From Colletotrichum lupini (taxonomy: Eukaryota > Ascomycota > Sordariomycetes > Glomerellales > Glomerellaceae), in the NCBI RefSeq assembly GCF_023278565.1, contig NC_064676.1, positions 5,084,001 through 5,148,000 of the forward strand: 64,000 nucleotides of DNA, read 5' to 3'. Below the pieces are notes generated by a model. The model was given only the letters and a program-made list of their open reading frames with translations. It had not been told where the DNA came from and did no database searches. Below, in pieces: positions 44,601 through 55,856 of the stretch (position 1 is the stretch's first letter; each line of letters opens with the position of its first letter). Position numbers and translations under genes: made by a program.

Positions 44601-45926
44601 ACAGGCCCATGAGCCTCATTGACTATTTCCAGGTATGGGTGCAACAAGACATATTGATAGCTGATTTCATAGCCTTCCTATTTCCTCTTCATTGTCGACG
44701 TGCATTTCGCAGAACAAGCCTTTCATTACAGCCAAAACCCTTTTTTCGGGGCAACACACAGATGCTGCTAGGTGGTGCGCTACGGACATGAAAGACATGT
44801 TGCAGATTCTGCAACACGCCACAAGCTCGAAAGAACGTGCATAATCCTTCCTTTTGTCACCCGAACATTCCTTCCCATCAGCGAGACATAAACGACAATT
44901 GTTTGTATTCTAAGCGGCATGGTTGGCGGAGAAAAGGAAGAAAACAGGGGGTTAAAAAAGTGTAGAACGGGAATTTTCCAGCCGAAATTCCTCTCGGAAG
45001 CTCTAACCTAATTGCATGCAACAATCTCTCGTCAAGAGAGACATGGCAACACCGACAAGGAAATAAATGTACGGATAGGTGTACTTGCAAATGTACGCAT
45101 TTATCGCTGTGCACAATTGACCATGCATCTTCCAAATGAACTCTCAAACAAATCCAACAAGTTTCATCTATCCCACCAAGAAGCGGCACTGTGCCAATCA
45201 AACGGAAACAGAATGCTGAGGTATACAGCGTATCCGTACATACTGCACTGCACCCCCCGGCATGGTCGCCCGCCAGTCCGCCTCTCCGCCCATCCAAAGT
45301 TTTCTGGAATTTTGCGGACGATCGACGCTAATGCAAAACTTGATGTGGCTCAGTCCCGCTTGTCAGCCACAACTCTAAAACGGCGCATTCTCGGGATTTA
45401 GGACGAGTCGTCTCCCCCCCTCCCATGAGCCTCCATCTCTGGTAGCGTGGCCTGCAGCCAGCCGCCCTCACCGTTGTACTTCCTCCCTTAGTCGGGACAG
45501 CTGGAGTGATTATTGATTCCGTATTGAACCTATGCCATTCGCGACCGGAGTTGCACGCGCTCACAGAGAGCCCGAAATATCGATATGCGGCAATTTTCGA
45601 CCCCCAAACGCATCTGACCCCTTGGCGCGGTGACCCTGGTTCCCCGTCGTACTCCCATCTGAAAATGAGCTTGTGTTCGGGGTGCCGCACGGGCAGTTCC
45701 GAAAAAGGCATGGAGCCTCTGACCAGGGGGCACTGGCCTGGGGGGCGTGCAATCTGATAAGGCAGAGCTACAGCCCGATAAGAAGAAAAGGTACGTCACT
45801 CTGGACTGCGACCAAAGGGAAAAAATAATTGGTAAACCCACCCACCAACTGCTCCCGCCGATACGCCAACATTCTCACGATCTTGCTCTCTTCCAAGTCC
45901 TTCTTTCCAACCCCCACAACGCAATT
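41692..45926. other. Large gene-poor intergenic region between HPC2 and RBA50
   Basis: About 4.2 kb between divergent genes with no supported coding region. Its main feature is the purine-rich stretch described separately. Open frames such as 43590-44153 (minus) are low-complexity Pro/His/Arg/Ser translations. The remaining DNA should carry the promoters and long leaders of HPC2 and RBA50. No RNA gene or mobile element was recognised. Confidence 0.45.
42340..43240. repeat. Strand-asymmetric purine-rich tract (GGGA/GGAATGG-rich on + strand)
   Basis: Over about 900 bases the + strand is dominated by A and G, with many short GGGA, GGGAATGG and GAAAGG units and few pyrimidine runs. Read from the HPC2 direction it is pyrimidine-rich, like leaders elsewhere in the window, but it is longer and farther from a start codon (650-1550 bp) than those. 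Confidence 0.5.
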
Positions 45927-47207
45927 ATGGAGCCGATGATGCTAGTCGGAGATATTGTCGAAAAGGAGACGGCACCTGCGAAACCCGTTGTCTTTGACGA
46001 CATCGACGCCGCCCCGACAGGCTTCCCCGCACACAAGAAGCGCGCAGCCCGCGTCTCGGCTTTCAAGCAGCAACGGCAAGGCAAGCCCACGACAGGTGCC
46101 CAAGCCGCGGCCGCGACCTCCTCGATCCAGCCAAAGTCTAGCGAAGATGTCGCCGCAGACTCACAAAAGTCTTTCGAGGCCGCCGAGCGACGGAGAATCG
46201 ACCGCGAAAATAGGCAGAAGCTGGAGGATATGAGCTCAGAGGACATTGCACAGGAGAGGCAGGAACTGCTAAACTCTCTTGACCCGTCCCTTATCCAGCG
46301 TCTCCTCGGTAGGGCCAATATAGACGAGCAGCATGGCCCGAATCCCTTCGATCCGCCCGCGGACGAAACCAAGAGGGAGCCGCCGGCCCCGACACCAGAG
46401 ATCAAGATCGAGGACACCTCTGCGCCGCCGGAACCCAAGCCATCACCAAAGCCCGCTACGGCTCCGAAATCCGTCTCATTCGCAGACGAAGAAGACGAGC
46501 CAACATCAAAGGCACCGCCGAAGCCCCCGCACACACACGAAGACAAGGCCCCCGCCGCCCCTCCAGCAGACCTCTTCCCCCTCAACGACCAGCCCGACAA
46601 GACGCACTTCCCCCAGGCGCCCGCCCTCCCCGACCTCGACCCCTCGCACCCCGACTTCCTCCAGACCCTCCACGAGAAATTCTTCCCCAACCTCCCCGCC
46701 GACCCGAGCAAGCTCGCCTGGATGGCGCCCATCCCAACGGCCGACTCCCCCGCCGACCGCGAATCCCCCTACTACCCGGGCCAATCCTCCCTCCCCATCG
46801 CCGCCCTCCGCTTCGACTTCAAGGGCGGGCTGATCCCCCCTCGCCTGAGCAGGTCGATCCCCACGTCAAAGGGCCTGCACCACCACGGCCAGGCGCCCGA
46901 GGCGGCGGGGTACACGATCGAGGAGTTGGCTATTTATGCGCGTAGCGCCGTGCCCGCGCAGAGGTGCGTCGCGTTCCAGACGCTGGGGCGGATTCTGTAT
47001 AGGCTGGGTAAAGGCGAGTGGGGAAACGGCGAGGAGGATAGCTTGGGACGCGGCATCTGGAGCAGTGTGCAGGAGGGACGCGTGCTGGAGAGCTTGTCCG
47101 AGGCGGCGATTGTGGATGGTGGTCATAGGGGGAGTCGGGCGTATGCGACGGAGGCGCTGTGGTTGTTTGAGAAGGGCGGGTGGAGGGAGCAGTGGTCTGG
47201 CAGATAG
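45927..47207 (+). CDS. RBA50: RNA polymerase II-associated protein Rba50/RPAP1
   Basis: A single exon of 426 residues, close to the yeast Rba50 length. The start is the Met of MEPMMLVGDIVEKE. The RPAP1 N-terminal motif is at about 90-135 (RRIDRENRQKLEDMSSEDI, then LLNSLDPSLIQRLLGRANI). A Pro/Lys/Glu-rich linker includes SVSFADEEDEP. The RPAP1 C-terminal motif is at about 295-360: LRFDFKGGLIPPRLSRSIP, then GYTIEELAIYARSAVPAQR and VAFQTLGRILYRL. Rba50/RPAP1 acts in the cytoplasm in assembly of Pol II (Rpb3 subassembly) before nuclear import. Fungal proteins are much shorter than animal RPAP1, as here. Confidence 0.92.
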   Translation: MEPMMLVGDIVEKETAPAKPVVFDDIDAAPTGFPAHKKRAARVSAFKQQRQGKPTTGAQAAAATSSIQPKSSEDVAADSQKSFEAAERRRIDRENRQKLEDMSSEDIAQERQELLNSLDPSLIQRLLGRANIDEQHGPNPFDPPADETKREPPAPTPEIKIEDTSAPPEPKPSPKPATAPKSVSFADEEDEPTSKAPPKPPHTHEDKAPAAPPADLFPLNDQPDKTHFPQAPALPDLDPSHPDFLQTLHEKFFPNLPADPSKLAWMAPIPTADSPADRESPYYPGQSSLPIAALRFDFKGGLIPPRLSRSIPTSKGLHHHGQAPEAAGYTIEELAIYARSAVPAQRCVAFQTLGRILYRLGKGEWGNGEEDSLGRGIWSSVQEGRVLESLSEAAIVDGGHRGSRAYATEALWLFEKGGWREQWSGR

Positions 47208-49645
47208 GGGCTGTCCTCACGATTTTCGAGAATGTTCCCCGTGACTAGGCACTCGCTCCGAAATGATACCAATTTTAAGCAAGATCTCGAGAGCTTACAT
47301 GCTGTATCGAATCGAATCTGATGTTCGCCATGTAGCTCTTCCACCAACCAAGACTGCGAGGAAGTAGGTTTTGGATATCTGAGTAATGTCCCACTCGGAA
47401 GGTCAATGGGAAACTGCCGCCAGAGATCCCTCAACTCCCACAAGAAAATCATCATCAAAATCACTCAACAAGCTGGCAATGAGTCAAGACCTATCGTCGT
47501 CACGTTCTCGACGTCACAGAACCCCTACAAGAAGAGACGAAAAGCAAATCAAGCTTCTAGCGAGTCAAGTCCCACACCTCAATAACCCCCTCGTTGACAG
47601 ACTTTCTTATCGTAAACTACGGTAGAGGAGACTCCGCTCCGAGCGGAGGCGGCTCCGGCACACCTTTACGATGCGTGTTCATAGCTAGCTACCATATGCG
47701 CAGAAGCTAGGCCACGCTTTGACCTATGCACGGGGCACGTGTATGGTGCGATCACTTGATGAGGTGAAGGGAGAGGAAGTCAGATTCCTCTATCGCATTA
47801 CTTTAGCCTAGAGCCGTTTAAAGCTCCTGACTCATAGAGACACCTCATTGTAAAGGATTCATGACATAAGATACGGAGCCGCGGGCGTACAGACGGCGGC
47901 GACGGGCACTTTCTCCAAAGTCCCCTTCGCAGCTGCTGCCCAATGTCTGTTGTCCCAGTAGGAAGTTGGGCTAGCATCATACCAGTAACTTGAAAAGCCC
48001 AACGAGAAAGGATAGAGGACATGACTCTCAACCCTTCATACCTCTGTCAGCCCATGTATGTCATCTTAACATGAATGTTCCTAGCTCTATCCAGAGAGCT
48101 CCTGGTCTTTAAGGGCCGAAAAGCTTTCGACCTACAAGACCCCTTCCTCCGCACCCTACCTCCCCGCTACTCGACACGTGCTACGCCCATCCCCACGAGC
48201 TTATCTGCCCAAACTCCGCGCTTTCCACGAGTTGGTGTTATGGGCTCTCACACCGGAAAGCAGTCAAGAGTGGGCCGGCGTGAAGCTGTCGGCCGGATGC
48301 TTAGGTGATGCCACGCAGCCACAATGTGCTGATTCGGAGTTCGACGGCTGCCCTAGAAGCCAATTCTTGGGGAGAGATTCCGGCCTCGTCGTCTATAGTT
48401 CCAGATCGGACGTATATAGCGGAAAGCTTCTGCCACCCCACGCAGAGGAAACCTACCAGGCACCCTCTGCTGTTACGCCAACCTTTCGAGTACCTAGTGA
48501 CGACTGACGCACTGCAGTCTGGCCGGAAGAGGTATAAGAAAAGCTTCATTTTCATCATTTGCTCCTAGTGGAGAGAGTTTGTGGCTGGCGGTACCAGAGT
48601 ATGGCGAGAGTTACACGATCTCACAACTTGAAGGTGGCTGGCTTCATGATGACGAACGTTTCGTAGCTTCTTCGACGAATTCTTAGCACGGCTCCCGATT
48701 ATCTGATCAGAGTCCTCGCTAGCTTGTCCCAAAACATGTAGATGCCATGCAGCTGCTCAACGGCAGCTGTCGCTGTAAATCTCGGGCGGTTTGTCTCGGC
48801 ACGGTTTCGACCCAGACTGCCGGGCTCTATCTACGATGCATCGCGCCCTGAGACGTCGTCCGGTCGAAAGATATCCCAACTCGAAAAAACGCGCAAGATG
48901 CAAGTTCAACGCGGGCAAGTCCATCTCACTGTGCATGGCTCAACCTAGGTTCGCCTGTCAGCCAGCATGATATGTTGCCTGCCCACGCAGCTAAATGGTC
49001 CAACATTGCGAAAAAGACGTTTGACGACGGTGTTCCCGACCGAGAGAGGGTCCGTCCGTAGATAAAGTTTACCTCTGTTCCAGAACCTCTAAAGGTTGGG
49101 GTCGACGGGCCATTCATGGGTCTCAAGCATGAGACGAGACCTCTCCGCAGAGGATAAGGATTGGTCAATCCACTCGGTGTTGAAAGAGAGTTCTCTACCT
49201 CCCCTCCCTCTGGGAGTCGTTTCCAAACTGCGTCTAGAACTTCTGGCCGGAGAGTCCCTCCGACCGAGCCGAACGAGTTCTGGGCCGCGTTGGCTTACTC
49301 GCGTTCATCGCGGAGATGGTACCCCGTCCCTCTCCTGTGCTATCGTCAGTATTTCGAAACTCAATGCTGAGATGTCATGTCAAAGAGCACATACCCCCCT
49401 CTCCGAGCCTCCCTCCCCTGCGGCACGTGTTTGCCAGGGGAAGGCGACCTCCTCTGATCTCTCTATATACACAAGGGGGCCCGCGGTCTTGTTTGCGTGG
49501 AATGCCACCGTCTTTCGTTCTCGTCTTGGAAAAATCTGCTCCCGTGGTGAAGAATTCTGCTGCTTGAGCTTCCTGGACCCGTCGCCGCCAATCGACGCAT
49601 CGATATGCACACAAAACGTTCCGTCATGGGCCGGAGCGAGCAGTG
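47208..49645. other. Gene-free region between RBA50 and the rhodopsin-domain gene
   Basis: About 2.4 kb. No frame shows a recognisable domain or codon bias. A perfect 7-bp hairpin (CTCCGCT / AGCGGAG with a 3-base loop) lies at 47632-47648. The last 500 bp should be the promoter and leader of the downstream gene. Confidence 0.4.
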
Positions 49646-51185
49646 ATGAGCACCAACACAGGCTCGATCGGAGCGGCGCCACCACCGCCCGGGGAGACGC
49701 CCAATTTTGACAATCCGCGTGACGCTGGACATATGCTCCACATGGTGTACATGGTTCTCATTCAGATTGTGGTAGTGGTTTTCTTCGCGTTGAGGGTCTA
49801 CGTCAAGCTGTCAGTGAATGGAAAGTTTCGACTGGAAGATTGTAGGTGTTGACCTGAAGTACCTAGTTTGACTTAGGCTGATGTGTGAGACAGGGAGTTG
49901 CCTAGTTGGATGGGTGAGCTCACGATGTCTGAGGCAAATGCCTTGCGGATATTGACTGGTTTAGATCTTCACCGTGCTATTGAACTCGACCGTCTTAATC
50001 AGTAAGAACAGCGCGCGTGCTCTGGAGCACGACGAGCATTCGCTGACGAGATGAACAGAGCTCCATTTCGGCGAAGGATTCCACATTTGGGAAATCACTG
50101 CTGCCAACTTCACCGAGCTCCAGAAGGTAGAGTAATTCATGGAATGCGACGGCGACGATTCCTGTACTAAGAGCAGAATCTCCAGTGGCTGTACATCAGC
50201 TCCCTCCTGTATTCGCCGGCAGCCTTTTTCACCAAAACGGCTCTTCTTCTTCTCACCGTTCGCGTTTTCTCCGTCGACAGGAACGTAGCTCGGACGCTTC
50301 ACGCTCTTTTGGCATTCTTTCTTCTGTGCTATATACCGGCACAAGTCGCAAAGACTCTCATTTGCATCCCAGTCCAGGCAGTTTGGGACACGAATGTTGT
50401 CAACTTCAAGTGCATCGACCAGACCAAGCTTTTCTTGTACGACGGCTCCATCTCGATCGTGTCAGATCTGGTGATTCTCGTTGTTCCCATACCTTTGACC
50501 TGGGCTCTGCGGGTGTCACTTGCCAGAAAGGTGAAGGTGGTGGCACTTCTAGGCGCGGGCGGTGTAGCATTTGCGGTGACGGTGTATCGGGTATACCTCA
50601 CCATCAAGTTTGCGGACACCAAAGACCCAACTGTGGATTTCATCCCTCTTGACTGGACCGTGTGAGTCTTTGCCTTTTGAGGGAGTTGTGTCCAAGGTAA
50701 CACTCCTAGCTGACAGGGATTCTGCCAGGACTGGAGAGCTCGCCATTGGCATAGTTTGCGCTTGCTTTCCCTCAATCAACCACCTGCTCGAGCGGCGCAG
50801 CGCGACAAGAGTATCGTCTAATTCTTCCACGGCAGGACTCTCTTGGTGGAGGAAGGCATCGAAAGATTGTCTAGACTCCTTGTCATCTTGGGGCATGAAC
50901 CGCCGATCCAGGCTAGCGGCTGGGAACAGGATCGGGCTGCAAAACACCACAGCAGATTCGAATGCGAGGCTTGCGTCGACCCCTGGAAGTACTCCCGGCA
51001 CAGAAAGAGATGAGCCGCAGCAGTCAGACTATGATATTGAACTGGCCGTGATTTCGATGCCGCAAAGCGAGCCTCATCCGGGAGAGTTGGTAACGACGAG
51101 GGCGAGCAACCGCAACGACGGCCTGCTGAACCCTCTACCTGTCATTCGACGCAGCAGTCCTTTCAAAATCGAAGGCCCGTCTTGA
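49646..51185 (+). CDS. Fungal rhodopsin-domain (SAT4/Pth11-like) seven-helix membrane protein
   Basis: Six exons: 49646-49841, 49894-49913, 49965-50001, 50059-50126, 50186-50661 and 50717-51185, giving 421 residues; introns are 51-59 bp. The last acceptor could be 12 bases later (50729), removing four residues. The second exon has 20 nt and the third 37 nt. Family signatures appear only after splicing: RLEDWSCLVGW at the end of helix 1/2, FGEGFHIWEI (the G-x-H-x-W-x-I element), KTALLLLTVRVFSVDR, LICIPVQAVWD, FLYDGSISIVSDLVILVVPI and GIVCACFPSINHLLER. No CFEM domain is present. Such proteins are Pth11-like receptors or unknown integral membrane proteins; ligand and pathway are unknown. The tail is hydrophilic and Ser-rich. 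The frame continues past the TGA at 51183. Confidence 0.82.
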
Positions 51186-51353
51186 CGAAAACCTCCCATC
51201 CGCGCCGATGCGGTGACAAAGAAGTTAGACTTATACGACGTCAAGTCGTCAGAACGGATCGTGCAAATCGGCCCGGCGGCGGGCCTGAAGGAGCATCTCG
51301 CTAATCTGGGAATTCCGAGAAACAAAGCCATGGGCCATGCCGAAGCCCAATAA
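51186..51353 (+). other. In-frame coding-like extension after the rhodopsin-domain gene stop
   Basis: Directly after the TGA at 51183-51185 the same frame runs for 55 sense codons to TAA at 51351-51353. Third positions are mostly G or C, as in neighbouring genes. The peptide looks protein-like (KKLDLYDVKSSERIVQIG, then KEHLANLGIPRNK). This suggests either a recent CGA-to-TGA change that shortened the protein, or stop-codon readthrough (TGA followed by C). It could also be chance. Confidence 0.35.
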
Positions 51354-53715
51354 GAGTTACGATTCTGGCTGTCTTGATCAGCCTCTTGAGGTCCAGCGCG
51401 CTGATCAATTTATCTCCTAACCATTTTTGATCGTCATCGTCCGGGTAGTGCCAATCAGGTCAGCGGGTTGATTGAGAAGTGTGTTTGAATGTCTAGGAGT
51501 GTTGCCAACGACTTTTGGTAAACTCAGTACTCGTCTTTCTGCCGTTCGGTATGGGACGGTATCGACTTCTCAAGTCCTACGATTCTCTTGGAGATCTGAG
51601 CAATATGATACTCTTAATCTTCTATCAAATAGAGTATATTTCTCTACGTATATACATAAGAAGGACTGTGATACAGAAAAGTAATAATTATGATATGAGT
51701 AGTGAAAGGGGTACACAGGAAGATGAATAGCGGGAAATCGATTTTGTCACCCACTTGCCTGGCTCGAGCACGGAACCCTGTGATTAGAGATGAAGAGACG
51801 GTAGATGGAAGACTGGTCAGACGAAGGTTTGTTGTTGAGGTCATTGGACACTGGAAGGGAATGATTGTTTGCTGGAATTGGAAATGGTCAGATGTGGGAC
51901 AAGAAAACACACAGCCAGCCAATAGACAAAGTCACGGAGCGATGAGTAAGACACGCCTTCCTGGAGATGCAGAATTGATACGGCAACGGCGCAGCATTTG
52001 GAGGTCTCAGTCTCACCTGCAAGTCTACTGGACCATTCCTGCCAGTGCCAATCAAGCCATTGTCTGGGGAGCAGTGGAAGGAACGCCCATCTCTGCTGTG
52101 CCGGCGCCGTAAGCGGATGGAAAACATGTGATTGGCCACATGGCCTCCACTCATACCTAGGTAGGTAAAGGCAAAGGTCTTAGGTAATTAGAAGCCCACG
52201 CGAAGGAAAGCAAACCTCGCCTCCAGCTTTTCGCGATGAGAGTGTGAGAGTCCACCAGCCACGGCTGGGCCCGGGATTCATGGGGTTTGGGGACGGCACC
52301 ACGCGCTGCGCTGCCCTGTCCGGCTGCGGCCCGCATTGGGAGTGTGGGAGTGTGTGTGTGTGTGTGTGGCTTTGCTTCCAAGCTGCACCTTGTCGCTCAG
52401 GCTACTCAACTGCTGCAGACTAGGTACCTAGGTAGCCAACTGTATTGCTTACCTTATCTTATCGTAGAGGCTTTCATAGGTACTCACTCAATACTTTAAG
52501 CAATAGAGAAATGGGCATTGAATGACCGCTCACGATCAAAGCATCGTGCTTATCCTACCTCCTTTCATGTTGGTGTTCCACAACAAACAGCAAACGAATT
52601 GATCCTTTTTGAAACTTTGTGGGATTCGAGAGGTGCGCTGGCAGTATTACATAAGACGCCTTATTCAGGCAAGATACGTATCCGTTACCTTGCTGTGTAA
52701 GGTACTCCCATCTCTGAGTGGGGCAGTCTGACCGTCGTAGCCTAACATGACTGAGGACCGGGAGTGCTTGGGTGCCCTCCCGTCCATTAATCGTACGGAT
52801 ACAGCGTGCCAGCTCTGAAGTACTTCCCCAAGGCCCCCAAAATGAGGTGCCCTGAAGCCATGGTGAGGCGTGAAGTGAGCTCAGGCCGACAAAAAGGAAA
52901 GAAAAGAAAAAAAGTGGCCAGGGTGTGCCAGCCAGAGCCAAGGCGAACCCGCGCAGGCGACGGGACCAGGGGGCGCAACTGGCAAAGCAGAAAAAAATAT
53001 TCACAAAATCCCACTTTAGCATTCTCTCCCCTTCCTTTCCCTTTCCCTTCCTCTCCTCCAGCCCACACAACAACACGCACCGTTGCACGCCAATCTTCCC
53101 CCCTCAGGGTGCCTCCTCCCATTCCCTTTCTCCCCTCTTCCTCACGTTCTTCCCTATTTTTCTTCCTCGGGTCCCTATAGCCTCACGGCTCAAGCTCCAG
53201 CCAGTCGCCCTTGCTGTCGTCTGCCTCTCCGTCCTCGTTGTCACTGCACGTGTGTTTGCATCTCGATTCCGACGCCGCTCTGAATCACGACTGCCCCGTC
53301 AGCCATCGACCATCGATTCACACGTCATTCGTCGACCAGCTTCAAAGCCAACATCCGACGCCAGCTCTGTGGTATACTCTAGTATCCATATCCGACGTTA
53401 GAACATCAACACAAACACCCTGCCACCGATTGCGAATTTGCAGATCAACAAAGCTTCCTTTGCTGCAAAGAAAAACAAGACGTCGCCGGAATACCCGCCC
53501 TCCCCGGTCAATCCACGGTTTCCGTCCATCGCAAAGCAACACAATCAAAGCTATCGCCATCTGCCTTTGTCCGTCTACCTCGACGACTTCGATCTCGACG
53601 ACCGCCTCTGATCTCTGAGCCCACTGAAGAAGAACCATCAATTCCACCCAAGAACGTCAACCTTCCGACCCGACACTCTCTGCTCTTGATACACACACTG
53701 TGACTTTGACTAGTT
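51354..53715. other. Intergenic region and pyrimidine-rich leader of eIF2A
   Basis: About 2.4 kb without a supported gene. The left part is AT-richer. Repeated CCTAGGTACCTAGGTA-like motifs occur near 52155 and 52425. From about 53010 to 53700 the + strand is C/T-rich, consistent with the eIF2A promoter and leader. A frame at 51702-52112 (+) has no motifs and is not called. Confidence 0.4.
52351..52368. repeat. TG dinucleotide microsatellite
   Basis: Nine uninterrupted TG units, preceded by an imperfect GTGTGGGAG stretch. Confidence 0.9.
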
Positions 53716-55856
53716 ATGGCGTCCTCACAATTGCAGTTTGCCTACCGCACCCAGAAGGGCATCGGCCTGTTTGATGCTGCGCCATCTTATCAGCCTCTCT
53801 CTGGGTTCGCCAATCCTGAAGGGAACCTCCGGTGTTGTGCATACTCGCCCTGTGGCCGTTACTTTGCCTGGGCGAGCCCCGAAGTTGTTACCGTTGTCGA
53901 CGCTTCCACTGGCCAGCAGGTTCTTGCCCTCCCCATCCTCAATGTCCTTGAGCTCGGTTTCTCTCCTCTCGGCACCTTCCTCGTCACCTGGGAGCGACCT
54001 GCCAAGGATGAGAACGGAGATGCGACCAAGACCCTGAAGGTCTGGCGTACTGTCGAAGATGGCGTTGCTGGAGCCGACAAACTGCCCTTGGGCAAGTACG
54101 TCCAAAAGTCGCAGGGAGGCTGGAACCTTCAGTACACAGCCGACGAGAAGTTCTGTGCCCGCCAAGTCACCAACGAAGTCCAGTTCTACGAAAGCCACGA
54201 TCTCGGCACCGTCTGGAACAAGCTGAGAGTCGAGGGCGTCGCCGACTTTGCCCTGGCTCCCGGTCGTTCCCACTCCGTTGCTGTCTTCATTCCTGAACGC
54301 AAGGTGAGCACTCTTTGCGTTCGTTCATTCAACTTCTCAACATGCTAACAAGTACTTCTCAGGGACAACCCGCTGCCGTCAAGGTCTACAACGTGCCCCA
54401 ATTCAACGCTCCCATTTCTCAAAAGACCTTCTTCAAGGGCGACAAGGTCCAGCTCAAGTGGAACCAATTGGGAACCAGCATTCTCGTTCTGGCCCAGACT
54501 GATGTCGACAAGTCCAACAAGAGTTACTACGGTGAGACTACACTGTACTTGCTTAGCGTCAATGGCTCTTTCGACGCCCGCGTCAGCCTGGACAAGGAGG
54601 GTCCTATCCACGATGTGACGTGGTCCCCGAACTCCAAGGAGTTTGGTGTCGTCTATGGCTACATGCCCGCGAAGACTACCATCTTCAACCACCGCGCCGT
54701 TGCCCAGCACTCGTTCCCCCTGGGACCTCGCAATACCATCATCTTCTCCCCCACGGGACGTTTTGCTCTTGTTGCTGGATTCGGAAACCTGGCTGGCCAG
54801 ATCGATGTCATTGATCTCGAGAAGGATTTCCGCAAGCTTCACACTATTGAGAGTGGCAACCCTAGCGTCTGCACGTGGAGTCCGGACAGCCGTTATATCA
54901 TGACGGCTACCACTTCTCCCCGTCTCCGTGTCGACAACGGCATCAAGCTTTGGCACGTCAGCGGTCCTCTCATGTACAACGAGGACAAGGTTGAGCTTTA
55001 TCACGTTGTCTGGAGGCCCTTGGCTGTCGAAAAGGTTGCCGGCGGAGATCCTCTGAACCCGGTCCCCACCCCCCACGCCTCCGCGGCCACTTACTTGGGC
55101 TCTGTAAAGACGCCCAGCAAGCCCGCGGGAGCTTACCGCCCTCCTGGTGCTCGTGGCCTCGCCACCCCGCTTCATTTCAAGCGAGAAGACGAGGGCGGCG
55201 CGGCCCACATCAGCATGAACAACGGATCTGCGCCCATTGGACCTAACGGCTTCGGACGTCCCCGCCGTGGTGTGCCTGGTGCAGAGTTTGCCGTGCCTGG
55301 TGCTGCTCCTAAGGTTCCTGGAGCCGACCCGAACGACGATGAAAATTTGTCAAAGGCGGCACTCAAGAACAAGAAGAAGCGCAACAACAGAAAGAAGGAC
55401 GGAGAAATCAACCCAGAGGGCCAGAACGGCGGTGGTGCTTCGCTCGCCCCGCCTCCCCGTGACTTTGGCGCGGGTTCTGGGCATGAGGGTCGCAGCCCTG
55501 AGCGCCGTGGCGGTGCCGGAGGTAACCACAGACACCGCAGCCACTCTCGCAACCCCGGTGCGGGTCAGCATCGTAACAGGAGCAACACCCACCGAGGCCA
55601 GAATGGCGCGCCGCAGGTGCCTAACGCGCAGCCTCAACAGGCCGCACCGGTGACTGTGACTAGCCCCGGCGCCGATAACTCGCAAAACCCGAACGCGAAG
55701 AAGATTCGCAGCTTGCAGAAGAAGGTCCGCGCGATCGAGGATCTCGAGATGAGACTGGCCGGAGGCGAGAAGCTTGAGGACACGCAGATGAAGAAGATTG
55801 GCACCAAGTCATCTGTGCTCAAGGAGTTGGATGGTCTCGGTGGCGAGGGCCACTAG
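53716..55856 (+). CDS. Translation initiation factor eIF2A (WD40 beta-propeller)
   Basis: Exons 53716-54303 and 54363-55856 give 693 residues; the 59 bp intron has a GTGAGC donor and GCTAAC branch point. The N-terminal two thirds is a beta-propeller with YSPCGRYFAWASPE, LKVWRTVEDG, IHDVTWSPNSKEFGVVYGYM, then FSPTGRFALVAGFGNLAGQI and SPDSRYIMTATTSPRLRVDN followed by GIKLWHV, the eIF2A signature. Residues after YRPPGARG are Gly/Arg/Asn-rich and disordered. The extreme C-terminus (KIRSLQKKVRAIEDLEMR) is a coiled coil. eIF2A can deliver initiator tRNA to the 40S subunit under some conditions and is distinct from the eIF2 alpha subunit. Length and motif order fit the fungal family. Confidence 0.93.

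Noticed and set aside
49096..49710. + strand frame of 204 codons before the rhodopsin-domain gene
   Set aside because: It overlaps the start of the better-supported gene in another frame and has no recognisable domain.
51702..52112. + strand frame of 136 codons
   Set aside because: No motifs, AT-richer codons than real neighbours, and no supporting splice structure.
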